Shown here piece after piece: positions 26,701 to 40,900 of a DNA stretch of 64,000 bases; the first letter of the stretch is position 1, and every line of letters starts with the position of its first letter. The notes beneath the pieces are model-generated. The model was not told the origin of the DNA. It ran no database searches and saw nothing but the letters and a program-made list of their open reading frames with translations. Made by a program: the position numbers and the translations under genes. The stretch comes from Opisthocomus hoazin. Its lineage: Eukaryota; Chordata; Aves; Opisthocomiformes; Opisthocomidae. Location: NCBI RefSeq assembly GCF_030867145.1, contig NC_134415.1, forward strand, positions 13,308,417-13,372,416. Reading direction: 5' to 3'.

Positions 26701-29700
26701 AGACATCTTGCCCTTGTATGTATTACAGACAGATCTAAGTTCAATGCAGCTATCTTGTGAGAAGCTCAGTTAAGGGCTATTGAATAGTGGCTACATGGGA
26801 GGCACAAAAGAAACAGCTTTGAAGCGTTGCTTTTCACTTGTCTTTCACTACAGAAACACCTCTGCAGGGTATGGTGGCTGAGAGCATGGACATTTGTCAT
26901 TCTGCTCTCACCCCCAAAACTCTGCAGCAATTCTCCTGCACAAAACATCCACACACAGCAAGAGCAGCTGCAAAACTAAACGATGTGGTCTCTTCTCCCA
27001 CTTTGTTTCATAGGAGCAAGAGGGAGAAAAGCTCCACCACTGCATCTTTTCCTTCCCTTCAGTCTCTGACATTTCACGAGGGCGTGGTATTAGTGAGAGA
27101 GGGTGGCTTCGATGGAAGTTATGATGGCACAAAGGTGTTAAAACTGCTATAGGGTTAGAAGGAATAGCTACGTGCCCTGCTAGCAGAGTGTGAAAGTGAG
27201 TGAGAAAGAAGAGAGTGAGCACATGCAAGTGAGCAAGACAGTGTTGCATGGAGCTGCTATAGCTCCTGGGATGAAGATCAGTGTTTTGTGAAGGACCATT
27301 GTTCCTAACGCTGAATGTAAAGGAGATGGATGCAGCAGACAGACGGCCTCACACAGGAGCTGTTCAAGCCAGTACTGGGAAAAAGAAGTCTTTGGAGGTC
27401 AAAAGATGGACTGTATTATCAATTCAAAGACAGCTCCAAGGCTTTTGAGGACACTAATACCTGCCTAGTTCAGCTGTGATCTATAAATGTGACAAAAAAT
27501 GGGTGGTCGTGGTTTTGCCAATGTGTAAAACTGGACAGTCTGAGAGTCCGTCTTTGTGTGTGAACAGAGAGGATACAACCGGAAAGAAGAAAAGCACTCC
27601 GGGATACTCCGCAGGAACACTGACAGAGGATTCAAATGCACTGAACGGAGGCACCGGGGCGTGGGGCCAGGCCCTGCCTGGCCCCCAATAAGTTCTGTAG
27701 GCAACTAAATTCGGTAGAGTACAGAGAATAACATTGAGGAACTATATGTTTTTGCCTGTAAGCAGGTTTAGCTAATTAGAGCATATAGATATTTTCCTTA
27801 TATAATGACCTTGCTTAAATAAGATGCAAGGAATATTTTAAGAACTGTTAGACTCTGTTGTTATATTCACAAGGTATTTGAGGGAAAGGTGGCTAGAGAA
27901 TTTTACAATCCAGTCTGATACTGAAAATTGCAGACAGTAAAGAGCAGGCGGTCTGTCTAGTCACTCGCTTACTCTTGCTGAAGCCTATGGCTTCCCCACA
28001 GCTCACATGCTGGTGCTTTGTCCCGCCTGCTTACACGCTCAGTTCCAGGTGTCCTGTCCATGGGCACCCATCACACCGCTGGTCTCATTCCCTTACCAAC
28101 GCCTCCCTGGCTGTGAGGAGCAGGTTGTGTTGGTCACCGTCAGCCCTGCTTGTTCAGCTGTGCACCTCTTTTTGTATTCCAGGTCCTTCACCCTCCACCC
28201 CTAGCATTTCCATCCTCAGATACTTGCAAAGCATTATCTTGCCTCTGTAGATATTTTTACCTTAATAATATACACATTGAACTTTGCATTTTTCCTGCTC
28301 CTGGACAAGTCATTGTTTCCTGGATGATTTTCTTAGAACTGTCTGTGATTTGTCAGGCTGTTGATTGTAGCGAAGTTGCTGAACCGGAATGCAATGTTTT
28401 AAATGAGACTTCAAACGCAGACAGATTTTTATTTCCTTCTGTGCAAACTGAAGCTTCTATATTGCTGATATCTCCTGCACTTGCCACCTACTGGGCAAAA
28501 CATTTATCCCTGTTTCTTCTAGCATAGCTGTATTCCAGGTTTTAACTTCTCCCATACAGATTAGTTTGCATTTTCTAAATCCTTTCACTTTTAATTTCTT
28601 AGCTACCTTTAAATTATTTCTCTGCATCTATGGGAGAAAGTTTCAAATCCTTATTTGTTGTCATCAAAATGACTACTGAGCTGTGAGGTAGGGCAGAGCC
28701 CTGCAGCACCCAGCAAGAGCACTCTGGCATTCACCTCTTTATGTCTTATCTAGCGTGTGGCCACTTTTACTATAGAGCGTTCTAATGCGAAGTTGGTTAT
28801 TATTTAGTGTCATCATAAAAACATGGTCTTCCCCTACACTTTCTTGTCTGGTCTCCATCTACTGAAAAAACTACATTTATCAGTCTTTTCATACCTGTAT
28901 GAAGTGTTTCAAGTCCAGTCTGAGAAGTGACAACTGCAGTACTTGTTGAACGTAGAGCCTGAACTTCAGTGGCAATAAAAAGCTTTGACCTCTGCCAGGC
29001 TTCTGTGGGTCAAGGGTGCCTCCACTTCTTCTTTTGAGAGATTGTTTAGAGCTGTGTATGAATGGGAATGTGTACACAGTTTATTAAAAAGGGGGGGGGG
29101 GATCTGCAGGGGTCGTAGGCTGCCACCTGCTGTTTTGTACTCTCCTAATTCAGAAATAAGAGAAATAGGTGGAAATAATTTTGTTCATTTAGTATTTTTA
29201 TTTGTCTGAATATATAATTGGTTGACTATATATATGTATAAAATAGATATATTTCATATGTGTATATATACATATATATTAAGATAAGAAGGTCTGTAGC
29301 ATTTTTTTTCTTGTAAAAAACATTAGGTGATATTTTAAATTCAGAAGGTGTAAAATGTTTTACAAAACTTTTCTTCACATTGCTGAATTTCAGTATCTGC
29401 TTCCATTTTACTTCTGTGCTCTTCATTTTATTTGTTTTAACTCCATAAAATGTGTTTTCCTGGAAAAAAAAAATTGCTGAACTGCCACACGTGGCAAGCA
29501 ATTCTCTGTTGGGTTCTCTGCAGTTTTGAATTTCAAGCTTCTCTTTTTTGTCGCAGACTAAATGGTTTGATTTATTACAAATTCTGAAGTTCTGTATGGG
29601 GTGGCTTTTTGAAGCCTATTGCCTCTTGATTATAAAGTAATATTCAGCATAAATGAAGGCTAGGATACACCATGGCACTAAGAACTGTGGACTTTGTTCC

Positions 29701-32469
29701 AGAAACCTTTGCTCTCACTGTCATACAGTACTGAGTGACAGTAGCGCGTACATAGATGCCTGCCTTTTTTTTTTTTCCATGCCTTATACACTCACCCACA
29801 TCATTCTGCATATTCTGCAGTGATTTATTCACACATAGTTAATCAACCGTACTTCCCAACACCGCTGCCTACTTTTCTGCCCCATTTTTCCTGTGCTCTG
29901 TAGGAACTGTTGCAGTGATACAAGCCAGTGATCTTATTTCGTCCTTTAGGGTACAAGACAATTACCATGTTGTGTTTAAAAAAATTGCCTTCATACAGCA
30001 TTGTGCAACTGACATCATATTGTGCTCTTTCTGCTACCTTATTGATATTTTAATGAAAAAGTAGTAATGGAACAACACCTTCATTTCCACTCTAATAAAC
30101 AAAAAGTACCCAAAAGTTATAAATTAATCTAAAAAAACCTTTACCACAAAAGTTGCTGTCCAAGACACATATAAATATTGATTGGAAGGATTTTATCAGA
30201 ACACTTGCCGTGCCAAAGGAAGGGACATACAGGTGCTCTTATAAAAGCTTACACAGATTCCTCAGATCCCGCCAGAGGCTCCAGGTGGAACCGGAGAGGC
30301 CAGCAAAGGGAGGCATGCCTCTTTTTACTTAAGGAATTTGAAAAGATAAGGCTTGTGTGTGTGCACACACACGTGCTTATGTGCTTCTTTGTCCCAAAGA
30401 AATTGGCAGGGATGTCTAGTAACTGAAGTTATTTTAGACTGAGGCAGTCTGGCTAAATGAGTCTTTAAATGAAGTACTGAAATCTGTAAGCATCTGTATG
30501 AAGATACATACAGAAAAAAATAAGCACCTTCAAATCTGAAAAGCAAGATTTTAAAAGAAACAGCAATATCTTTTTTGTTTGGTTTTTTTTTTTGTGAGCT
30601 TCTAAGGCTGATTCAGGTGGGAACCTCTTTTGCAGAGCTGCACTTGGCAGCAGATCTGGCAATTCCTGTCTTCCTATGGGGCAAGGAAAAACTCTACATC
30701 TTCCTACTGCTTTCCCACAGAATAATTTTTGCAACCCTGCGTTGGCGACACTAATTAGGGAGACAGGTTAACCTTTGCCTTTAGTCAAGACTGCTGTAAG
30801 CCTGCCATTTAAAAGCAGAGCCTTGACAGTGCCTTGATGTTTGCTATTTTGAAACCTACCCATCCACTCCTTAGTTTCACAGGCAGGAATGTAAACTGGC
30901 TTAGAGACTTTGCTTTTTTTCCTTTTTTAACCCAGTGAGCTGGAGTGAAACTGAAGATGTCTGCAAACAGAAGAACTCTTCCCCTCGCCAGCCACAGGTC
31001 TCTCTCAAGAGAAAATGAGTTGGAGCTACTATGACGGTATTTTACATAGGCAAAAACCCATAGGTTTACCTTGTGTTTTGATGCCACTCTCGCTGGTTTT
31101 CAGGTGTCCCTCTGCAGCTCTGAAAGCCCGATTTCTTGCTTGTGTAAGCTGCAATTTACATGAATTATCTTGCTCCGGCAGGTGTGTTTTGAAGAAATAT
31201 AGCTGACATTGAAAGGGTAGATGAAATCTTAAGAGTTGTGGATTGTTAAACAGGGGAAGTCTGCCCGATTTGGTGTAAAGTTTCAGTCATTGAGAGGAGA
31301 CGGGGCTCTGGCACTGCGTGCGAGCTTGCGCTTGCCGAGCCACTGCCTAACGCCACACGGATCTTACCAAATACGTGTGGCCCGAGGAAGCTTGTGCAGT
31401 CCCGATTCTTTACAAATGGTTGAGCTGGAGTCACAGCTTTATAAACTGCCTTGTTTTCTGGGAGTGACAGGGGATTAGATGTGAGAAGGGGATAATATGG
31501 ACAAGGGAGAGCAGGCAAGAGAGGCAAGCTTCTGGAGCAGAGGGATGAAGAAAGCAGGCTGAGGAACCCAGCAAGCTATGTCAGAATCCCTCTGCGATTT
31601 GCAGGCTCCTTACAGTCTCCTGTCACTGAACAATTTTAAATGTTAATGCAAAGTCTGAAGAAATAACAATTTTTGTTAACTTCAAACCAGGGGGGAAAAT
31701 AGCTGTTGCTTAATGTTGCAGGTTTTTTTCAAAGCTTTTGTAAAGGAGAAGGGAGAGTGGAAGACCAATGACAGTGGCCTCGAAGAAAACAGACCTTACT
31801 TTGAGGATTGGTGGCAGAAGAGAAAAATTGAGTGTAAGAGGAAAGTAGCTCAGAGGAGTTCAACGGTATTATGAGCGCCGCTGGAAATTATCCCAGTGTG
31901 TAGGAAGGGCAGGAAGGTAGTGAGAGTCCAGCTTGGCTAATGAGATGTTCAGTGACCTCAAACACAAGAAACTGGTTTTGTAGGGTTCCTCTGTAAATCA
32001 GATCAACAAAATGGTCTGGATTAAAAAAGCACACAAAGACCGCCTTTGTCCTTCCCTCCCCCGCTCTTTGTTTTTTGTTAGACCCAGTTGTTTCTCTGCT
32101 GCAGCTGATAGTGTAGGCCCACAAACAACGGCATCAGCATCACTCGGGGAGTCGATGCCGATGCTTGGAGGTGAAGATCTCCTGCTGCCTCGGAGATGCG
32201 ATGTTTGGAATGTATTCAGAAAGGAGATTAATCTTCAGTACAAACCTGCGGTGGGAAAAGACTGGCTAGGCAGCAGCGATCTGAGAAAGCCTCTGAGGTG
32301 GGACAGGTCACGAGCTGCAGGTGCATCAACAACATGACACTTGCAAAAAAAAAAAAAAGGCAAACGTTTGGGGCATGTAGAAAGAGGGGTAAATCCTGGC
32401 GCATCACATACCCTTCTCGCCCGATTCAGCACTGACAATGTGAGTGTGGGGCCTAGTAGCGGACACCGG
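17708..32469. other. Intergenic, no gene seen
   Basis: About 15 kb of AT-rich sequence without a frame or splice pattern that I can tie to a gene family. It contains local low-complexity tracts: a G run at about 29090-29101 and TA-rich sequence at 29220-29281. Undetected lncRNAs or enhancers cannot be excluded. Confidence 0.4.
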
Positions 32470-32865
32470 ATTTCAAGAAAAACGTAAAGCAGCTGGAGAG
32501 AGTTCAGTGGAGAACAGGAGAATTGTATGTGTGAAGCAGCCCGTGAGGAAAGACCAAAAGAACTAGTGCTTTTTAATCCAGGGAAGACTGGGGAGACACG
32601 TGGAAGTTTCCAGCTTTGCAGCTCCTTTTTTGTACAATCCTCCAGGATTAAATGTTTTACCAACGTCCTCCAGAAACAGGCAGGAGAAGAACAAAACTAC
32701 AGGATGTGGAGATCTGGCTTCTTGTCTCCAGCCATACATGTAACACAGCACAGGAGGAGATTGCCCGGGGAACAGTGTGAAAGCGTCTGTCACTAGAGGT
32801 TTTAAAACAGGTTAGATGGGCATCTGTCAGGAAGGGTGCAGATACGACAGGTGCTCCCTGGGAGG
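32470..32865 (+). repeat. Highly decayed CR1-like LINE fragment
   Basis: Phrases typical of the CR1 ORF2 end occur in order but heavily diverged: 'gcagctggagagagttcagtgg' near 32488, 'gaggaaagaccaaaagaact' near 32545, and a degenerate tail with 'ttagatgggcatctgtcagg' near 32812. No frame is open through it. It directly precedes a clearer CR1 fragment, and the two could be one interrupted element or two insertions. Confidence 0.45.
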
Positions 32866-33107
32866 AAGGGCCGCCGAGCAGGATTCACCAGGTTCTGCCC
32901 CTGGGACTCGCTGGGAGCCCCTGGGATCCAGGCAAGCCGCCTGGCCACAGAAAGCACAGAAGACACGACCACACCTCACCACGCTGTGTGGTCACCAGTG
33001 CTCCCTACCATCGTGACTCTGCAGGGTCACTGCTTCTCTCCACTGCAACGGGAGCTTCAAATTTTCTGCTTTTCTTGCTGAGTGAAACACAAATATTTGC
33101 TGCAGCT

Positions 33108-33796
33108 GTGGGGGAAACTTGGGGATACTGGTGGATGAGAAGCTCAACATGAGCCGGCAATGTGCACTTGCAGCCCAGAAAGCCACCCGTATCCTGGGCT
33201 GCATCAAGAGCAGCGTGGCCAGCAGGTCGAGGGAGGGGATTCTGCCTCTTCACTCTGCTCTCGTGAGACCCCACCTGGAGTCCTGCGTCCAGCTCCGGAG
33301 CCCCCAACACAGGAAGCACATGGATGTGTTGGAGCAGGTCCAGAGGAGGCCACGAAGATGATCCGAGGGCTGGAACACCTCTCCTATGACGACTGTCTGA
33401 GGGATTTGGGGCTGTTCAGCCTGGAGAAGAGAAGGCTGCAGGGACACCTTAGAGCAGCCTGCCAGTACCTGAAGGGGCCTACAGGAAGGATGGAGAGGGG
33501 CTTTTCACAAGGTTGTGCAGTGATAGGACAAGTGGGAATGGCTGTAAACTAAAAGAGGGCAGATTTAGATGAGATATTAGGAAGAAATTCTTCACCATGA
33601 GGTTGGTGAAACACTGGCACAGGTTGCCCAGAGAAGCTGGGGCTGCCCCCTCCCTGGCAGTGTTCAAGGCCAGGCTGGACGGGGCTCTGAGCAACCTGGT
33701 CTGGTGGAAGGTGTCCCTGCCCATAGCAGGAGGGTTGGAACCAGATGATCTTCAAGGTCCCTTCCAACCCAAACCGTTCTGTGATTCTATGACACA
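33108..33796 (+). repeat. CR1 LINE 3' fragment
   Basis: Sense-strand CR1 covering the last third of ORF2 and the 3' UTR. The translated pattern [20 protein letters not shown], then [29 protein letters not shown] is clear but the frame shifts around 33350. The end is 'ctgtgattctatga' near 33779-33792. It lies just upstream of the SCCPDH CpG island and differs in subfamily from the young copies (it ends 'ccttccaacccaaaccgttctgtgattc'). Confidence 0.9.
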
Positions 33797-33889
33797 GAGT
33801 CTTTCATTTTATTTCCAGGCAACTAAGGGTTTCTTTTTTGGTAACGGTCCTCAGTCCATCCCCACTACCTGTGCCAAACTGCTTACGGC

Positions 33890-34920
33890 ACTAACTCACA
33901 GCAGCGACCCGCGCTCACCAGGAGAGCGAACGACCGCTGCGGGACCGGCCACGGCGGCCTCTCCCCACCAACGTCGCTGCTGAAACCGCCGGGCCCCGAA
34001 GCCCCTCGGCCGCACCCCGGCGCGCTCTCCCTTGCGCCCGGCACGCCAGCGCCTCTCCGCGGGGCCCAGCCGCCGCGGCGGGGGCGAAGGCCGCTCCTCC
34101 CCGGCGGGGCCGCGGGCTGCGCCGCCGCGCTCGGGGAGCCCGCCCCGCCCCGCCCCGCCCCGCGCTCCCCCCACCGCCGCACAGGCCGTGGTGCTGGCCG
34201 CTGCCGGGCGCGGAGAGGGAGCGCGGCCCGTGGCTCTCGCCATGGCGGACGGCGGCGGGGCTGGGGGGGAGCCCCGGCGGCCCTACGAGCTGGTGGTGTT
34301 CGGGGCCTCGGGCTTCACCGGCCAGTTCGTGGTGGAGGAGGTGGCGCGGGCGGCGGCCGGCGGGGAGCTGCGCGGCGCCCTGCGCTGGGCCGTGGCCGGG
34401 CGGAGCCGGGAGAAGCTGCAGGCGGCGCTGGAGCGGGCGGCCGAGAGGCTGGGTACGGGCCGCGGCCGGGGGTCGGCGCGGCCTCGGTGTCCCGGGCCCG
34501 CGGGGGGGGGGAGGGGGGGGCAGTCGGCGCGGTGTGTGTGAGGGGAAGGGCCCGCGGTGCCGGCGCTGCGCCGGGCCGGTGGCAGCTGGGCCCGGGCGGT
34601 GCGGGTGACGGCGGTCTCCGGCGCGCAGGGAAGGCGGCGCTGGGGCCGGAGGTCGGCGTGCTGCTGTGCGACGTGGGCGACGCGGCCTCGCTGGCCGCCG
34701 TGGCGAGGCAGACCCGGCTGGTGCTCAACTGCGTGGGCCCGGTGAGTGCGGCGGTGCGGGGAGAGCTGCCGCTGGGCCCGGGGCTGCGGGAGCCGTCGGG
34801 TGCAGCGCGGCTTGGTGAGGCGGGACCGAAGGCCCGGGGGTGCGGCAGTGTTTCCAGCGCCTGTGGAGGGGGTTGCGGCGGGAGAGCTGCCGGTTGGGTC
34901 GCGACGACATCATTGAAATT
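33890..34920 (+). promoter_or_regulatory. CpG-island promoter of SCCPDH
   Basis: The sequence switches abruptly to very GC- and CpG-rich DNA spanning SCCPDH exons 1 and 2. It includes repeated GC-box-like 'ccgccccgcccc' sequence at about 34140-34162, 80-100 bp before the start codon at 34242. No TATA box is evident, as is usual for a housekeeping CpG-island promoter. The exact transcription start cannot be placed from sequence. Confidence 0.75.
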
Positions 34921-37900
34921 ATGAGTATTTAGGGAGAGAACGCGCTGATAATATCACAGAATCACAGGATGTTCGGGGTTGGAAGGGACCTCTGTGGGTC
35001 ATCTAGTCCAACCCCCCTGCCGAAGCAGGGTCACCTACAGCAGGCTGCACAGGACCGCGTCTAGGTGGGTCTTGAGTATCTCCAGAGAAGGAGACTCCAC
35101 AACCTCCCTGGGCAGCCTGTTCCAGTGCTCCGTCACCCTCAGAGGGAAGAAGTTCTTCCTCATGTTCAGACGGAACTTCCTGTGCCTCAGTTTGTGCCCG
35201 TTGCCCCTTGTCCTGTCGCTGGGCACTACTGAAAAGAGCTTGGCCCCAGTATGAGCGCAGAAAGCATGGGTACAGAATAGAGAGATTAAATCGGCCTTGG
35301 GGGTCTTACCTTCAGAGAGGAATAGGGTGGAATAGTCTGTGCAGCAAACTCCGTTTTCAGGGGCAAAGTTTGTTATTGCTGTTCCTTCTCCCTGCCCCCC
35401 AAAGAAACACAGGTACTAGTGTGTTTTTGCGGCGCTTAGCAATACCAGTAGCCAAGTGTTTGCTTTCGTTGTCCGCAGATCTGTTGGATAAAGCGGGTTG
35501 GGTGGGTTGCGGCGTGTGGGTTGTATTTCGTTACGCGTGGCGTCCCGTTCTTCTATAGTACAGATTCTTTGGAGAGCCGGTGGTAGAAGCTTGTGTTGAA
35601 AATGGTGCTAGCTGCATTGACATCAGCGGAGAACCCCAGGTATGTGGCAGTGGGAAAATGCTAACTTACCTCAAGGATCTGTTAAAGGAGTATTTCTTTA
35701 GTAAGTTTCATGTTTCTGCTAATGTTTCTGAACATGAAGGTAAATTCTACCTCCTGATCTGCAATTTTAAGATGCGTTGATTATTTTAGAGTACATTACT
35801 GTGTATTAGTTTTATATTTTTCTTACTTTTAGACAAGAGCCTCTTGGGTTCTCTCTGGAAATCCCAAATTTTTTGAATTCCTCTTCAAGTCTCGTTTGTG
35901 ATTCTACGTAGGAATTTTGCATAGACCATGTTTCTTTGCACTGCTGTGACATTTTCGTATCATTAAACAGGAGTAACATGTTTTTGTCTTAGAAATGCTT
36001 GTAAGTGGTTTGAAGAATGTAGGGTGCTATGATATGACCATAAAATGCTGATGGCTAATATTGGGTATGGCAAACTATGGAGTTCTGCTTAAAATATTTT
36101 TTTCTGACTGTTTCAGTTTCTGGAAGGAATGTACCTGAAATACAATGAAAAAGCTGCAGAAAAGGGTGTATATGTCATTGGAAGCTGTGGCTTTGACTCT
36201 ATACCAGCCGATATGGGAGTACTGTACACCAGAGACAAGTTGAAAGGTAACTTAGTTAACTAAGTGTGCCCTTAACTCCGAAAAAGAACTGCAGATAATG
36301 CTTGCATCTGGTTTCCTGAAGGAGCAGTGCTTATGCGGAAACTCTTTCAGTCTCTCTTCTTTGCCTGCTTTTACCAGCTGACCTGTTTCAGCCAAATCTG
36401 GTAGATAAAAATTTAGAAGTAAATCATATTCCCATGAGATGGGAGAAGATGGATTATTAGGTAGAGGGGGGATTCAAGGTAATGTTGCTCACTGAGAGAA
36501 CAGAACCTTCAGCTGTCAGCAGCGGGCTGTTCAGCCAGTGTGTGGATGCCTGTAGGCAAGCCTCAGCACACTGCCTCTTGTGCAGTGAGTCTTTTGTAGG
36601 GAAGAGACAGTGGGGATAGGAGTACTGCGAATAAGGGATGGCAACTGAGTGGGTAATCAGGTTTTGTAAGATTTCTTTCTCTACCGCAAGTGCTGAGAAG
36701 CTGCTGTATGAGTGGAAGTAGATAGACAGTGTCATACAATGCCTTTTTCTTCGAGAGCAGCTAGGCGTTAACTGAAAGAGGGTAGATACATGTGAGAGAA
36801 GATGTGAGATGATTTAACGCAGATAGTACTTGATCCTAATCTTAAATGAGGGTACTTTGTTCATCCAGTCTGACGTTCAGTTGGGAGGGCTGATAAGAGT
36901 ATCCAGATGTTTTGCTGTTGTTTGCTATTAAAAGTGCTGTCAAGTGGAGTTGCTTTACATTGGAGCGTATCCTGAACTTTCAGTTTAAGAAAACTCAGTC
37001 TGCATCTGGATGGAGGGAGAGGAGAGGCGTGGAGATGAGTGTCTGGTTGTTCATGGGGTTTTAATTTGATGTCTGATACTTCTTTCGAGTAAAGATGTCT
37101 TTTAACTTTTCCTATTTTGACTTTATGGTGTTCTCACCTGTCTGGTGAGTCGCCTGCTATATTTGAAAATTGCCTATACAAGTCCAGTCTTACAATCTCA
37201 GAAGGAACTGAGCAGAGCAAAACAAAGCAGAATTAAAAGAGTTCCTTTGTGTTGCTGTTCATCACAAACAAGCATTCTTTGCAAAACACAAGCTATGCTA
37301 GAATTGAATGTTTTATGATATCTTGTGTGTTTCGGGTTTTTTGGCCTGATGTTTTTTGTTTGTTTGTTTTTTTCTCCTGTAGGTGAGGTCTGCCAAGTCC
37401 TTAAGTCCCTCATGGTTTTCACAGCCTACGTCATCCTTTATTTTGAAACTTGGAGGAAAATTAAATGTGGCTCTTAATATTATTTTCTTTTTTTTTTTTG
37501 TTGAATATTTACATTATCGCATTAACTAGACAAGACAACTGAAAAATTTAATGAGTAAAGATAATATTAGTGACCCTTACTGAAGTGTTTTACATAGGAA
37601 AATTTGATACTTGCTAACTAAAATAGCTGTGGAACTTAATCTTGGTTTGTTTTACTTTGAGATAAAGATGGCACTCTGCCTTTTCAACTAATAGTGTCCG
37701 TGGTCTGCTACATGGATCTGCTAGAGTGGACTCTGGACTAATGATGGTGTATTGGCACTTGGACTGGATGATCATTGTAGGTCCATTCCAACTGAAATGC
37801 TCGGTTCTATTCTATGTGCCAAGCAGTGTTTTCTCTTCCCTTAAAGGTACCTTAACTGCTGTTGAAAGTTTCCTGACGGTGAAATCTGGGCCTGAGGTTA

Positions 37901-40900
37901 GTTGGTTTATAACTTCTTAAATCTGTATGTTGGGTATAAAGATGTAGTATGTATGTAGTGTAAGTTGTAAGTGTTGTTAAGAAGGGATTTTGGTGATGAG
38001 AATTAAATACAATGGGGTGGTTAGAAGATAGCTAGATAAATGTATTAAATTATGTGGGACCTGATCATCACACAAATTGTATGGAGTAAGGGGTGGAGAT
38101 TGTGTCGAGTCAGGCTGAGATGGAGTTTATTTTCCCCATAGCAGCCCTCATAGTGCTGTGCTTTGTATTGGTAGCTAGAAAGGTGTTGCTACCACAGCGG
38201 TGTTTCGGCTCCCGCTGAGCAGTCCTCACGCCGTATCCAGGCTGTCTCCTCCAACACTCCCCCCCTCACCAGTAGACTGGGGGTGGGCAATATCCTGGGA
38301 GGGGACATAGCCAGGACAGCTGACCCAAACTGACCCATGCCATACGATGTCTGCTTAGCAATAAAAGCGAAGACAAAGGAGGAGGGGTGGGGGGCATTTG
38401 TTATTGTAACGTTTGTCTTCTGGAGCAACCGCTATGCATACTGCAGCCCTGCTTCCTGGGAAGCGGCTCGACATTGCCTGCTGATGGGAAGCAGAGAATA
38501 AATCTTCTGGTTTCCTTCGCTTCCGCATGCGGCCTTTGCTTTTACTTTATTCAGCCACTTTTCTCTTGACCCACGAGTGGGTTTTTCCATCTTATTTTCT
38601 CCCCTCCTTGTTCTACTGAGGAGGGGAGTGATAGAACAACTTGGTGGGCACCTGGCATTCAGTCAAGGTCAACCCACCACGTTTCAAGATGCTTGAATGG
38701 ATGTAACTGTAATACATATATGTACTAATGTGTAATGTATGTAATAATTCTAAGGTCCTTGTTAAAATAATACATGAAACCTTTAGATACTGGATTAATT
38801 ACTGTGTGATGGTATGTCAACAGGGTTCTTGTATACATGATGGGACCTGGAAGTCAGCTGTTTATGGCCTCGCAGATCAAGACAACCTGAGGAAGCTTCG
38901 AAAAAAGATAGGATATGCTCCTGTTCCAGTAGTTGGTGCAAAACTTAAAAGAAGGTATAAGAAGCAGAAGATGTGAAACATGCGGTCGTCTAACAGTTCC
39001 AGTATTTATTATATAGATTGTTAACATATTATTAAATATGGAAAAGAAGCATTTAGGACGTTAATATGAAGACATAGGTGCTCATCTAGTAGAATTGAGG
39101 AGAAGTTCAATTTTACTAATTTGTTCGTATTTTATTGAAAAAGCCAACATGTCCCAGCATTTACTAGGTCTCAAAGTTAACTTATTCTAAGAGACTTTTA
39201 GTGACGAGGCAAACGTTTGAGATTGAGTTCAGAAGTGATGGGTAGAATGGAGAAAAGGAATGTGAGGACAATATGATTTTGGTTACCAAATTCATCCTTG
39301 CTATAGCGCATGGAATTTTGAGTTGAGCCAGGGATAAATTTGGAATGGTTTGCTTTCCATGAGAAGAGATCATGTCATAAACAAGCTTCAGAAAAAGCCA
39401 GTATTGGTAAGGCCAGTTTGATCCGTTCCTTTCAGTTTGTCTCAACATTTGAACATTTTTTTCTGACTTTTGTTTTTTTCCATTTGCAGAGGGCTTGTGT
39501 TTTACAATCAGGAATTCAAGGAGTACTCTATTCCATTCATGGGATCTGATGTTTCTGTTGTGAAACGGTCTCAGCGTTATTTGCACTCAAAGTTGCAGGA
39601 AACCCCTGTAAGTTAGTGTTGTTAGTATAGTATGTCTTTATTGCCATTTTCAATGAATCTTTCCTTTTATGTAATAACTGTTCTTAGTGCAGATCTGTGA
39701 AGTAGGTTTTCTGTAGTTAGGGAAATAGTAATGAGCCGCAGTGTGCATTTGCTTCTGCAAAGAAGCAGGCTTGTTCTGTTGATGACCTTTGGAAGCTGCT
39801 TGACCTGGTGTGGTCCACGTTCTTCTGGGTGCACGGGGCTGTTTCATACTACTTGGTACTCTGCCTGATGAGCTTGCTTATTGCTGCTAGCATAATAGGT
39901 ACATGAGTCTCTTGTAGGGTTCCCATGCTGTTTGATTTCTGCGTGTGCATGTGTAGGGAGTAGAAGTCTTGAGTGACAGAAATACTTGAAAGGTAGGCTT
40001 TGTGATTTTCAGGAATAATAAATACATCAGATTCTGCTCCTGTGCAGAGTCTTTATTTGTTGTATCAGCAGAGCTTCTACAAGCATCGTAACTATAGTCT
40101 GTGTAACTATAGTCAGGTCAGTATAGTGTAGTACACGTTCTGAAAAAGAATTCATGTGCTGCTCATTTGTATCTTGAAATTTCTTTGACACTTGGGTCTT
40201 TGGTGTGCAGAGTAAAGGCAGTGTGAAGTGGTGGTGGTGGAAAAGGTGTTTAGGTTTCTTTTCCCCATGGTTTCCTGAGAGGAGACCAGCACCTACAATC
40301 TGTGTAACAGCCATGCAGAATCATAATCATCAGTTAAGAGATGAAGGTGAGACAGTGCTCTAAACATAGACTTGGAAGCCACTAATGAGAAAGGCTTGCC
40401 ATGGCTATTCCAGATTTCTAACGTATGGCCTCAGTTTCTCTTAAACTAAAGCACAAAGAGGAGGAAAGGAGCATCTTGGGAAAGAAGCCTGAAATCAGAT
40501 CCCAAACCACATCTATCTTTAAAGTTTTCCACTCTTGTTTACTGTGCTCACTCCCTCAGCCTTCTGTAGTTATATGGTCTAATGTTATTATAAAGTGAAG
40601 TGTTATTCAAAGAGCTGTTTCTCACCAAGACAATTGTTTAAGGCCCTATTTAAACAGCTATCTATTGTATCAAACAATTGTGTCCTAATTTGGGGGTAGT
40701 CTATTTTTACAAATGAATTGATGTGAAAATTGTAATGTGAGTTCTATCACTGAAATTGTGTTTTTGCCTCAGGTGCAGTACGGTGCGTATGTGAATATAG
40801 GTGGCCTTGGCTCTGTTATCAAGCTGATGTTTGCTGGCATTTTATTTGTTCTTCTTGTGAAGTTTAGCTTTGGTAGAAAACTTCTGACAAAAGTAAGTGT

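Noticed and set aside
34032-34541. 169-codon frame covering the SCCPDH promoter and exon 1
   Set aside because: It runs in the same frame as exon 1 through the 5' flank and across the donor; the conserved start at 34242 and spliced structure explain the region better.
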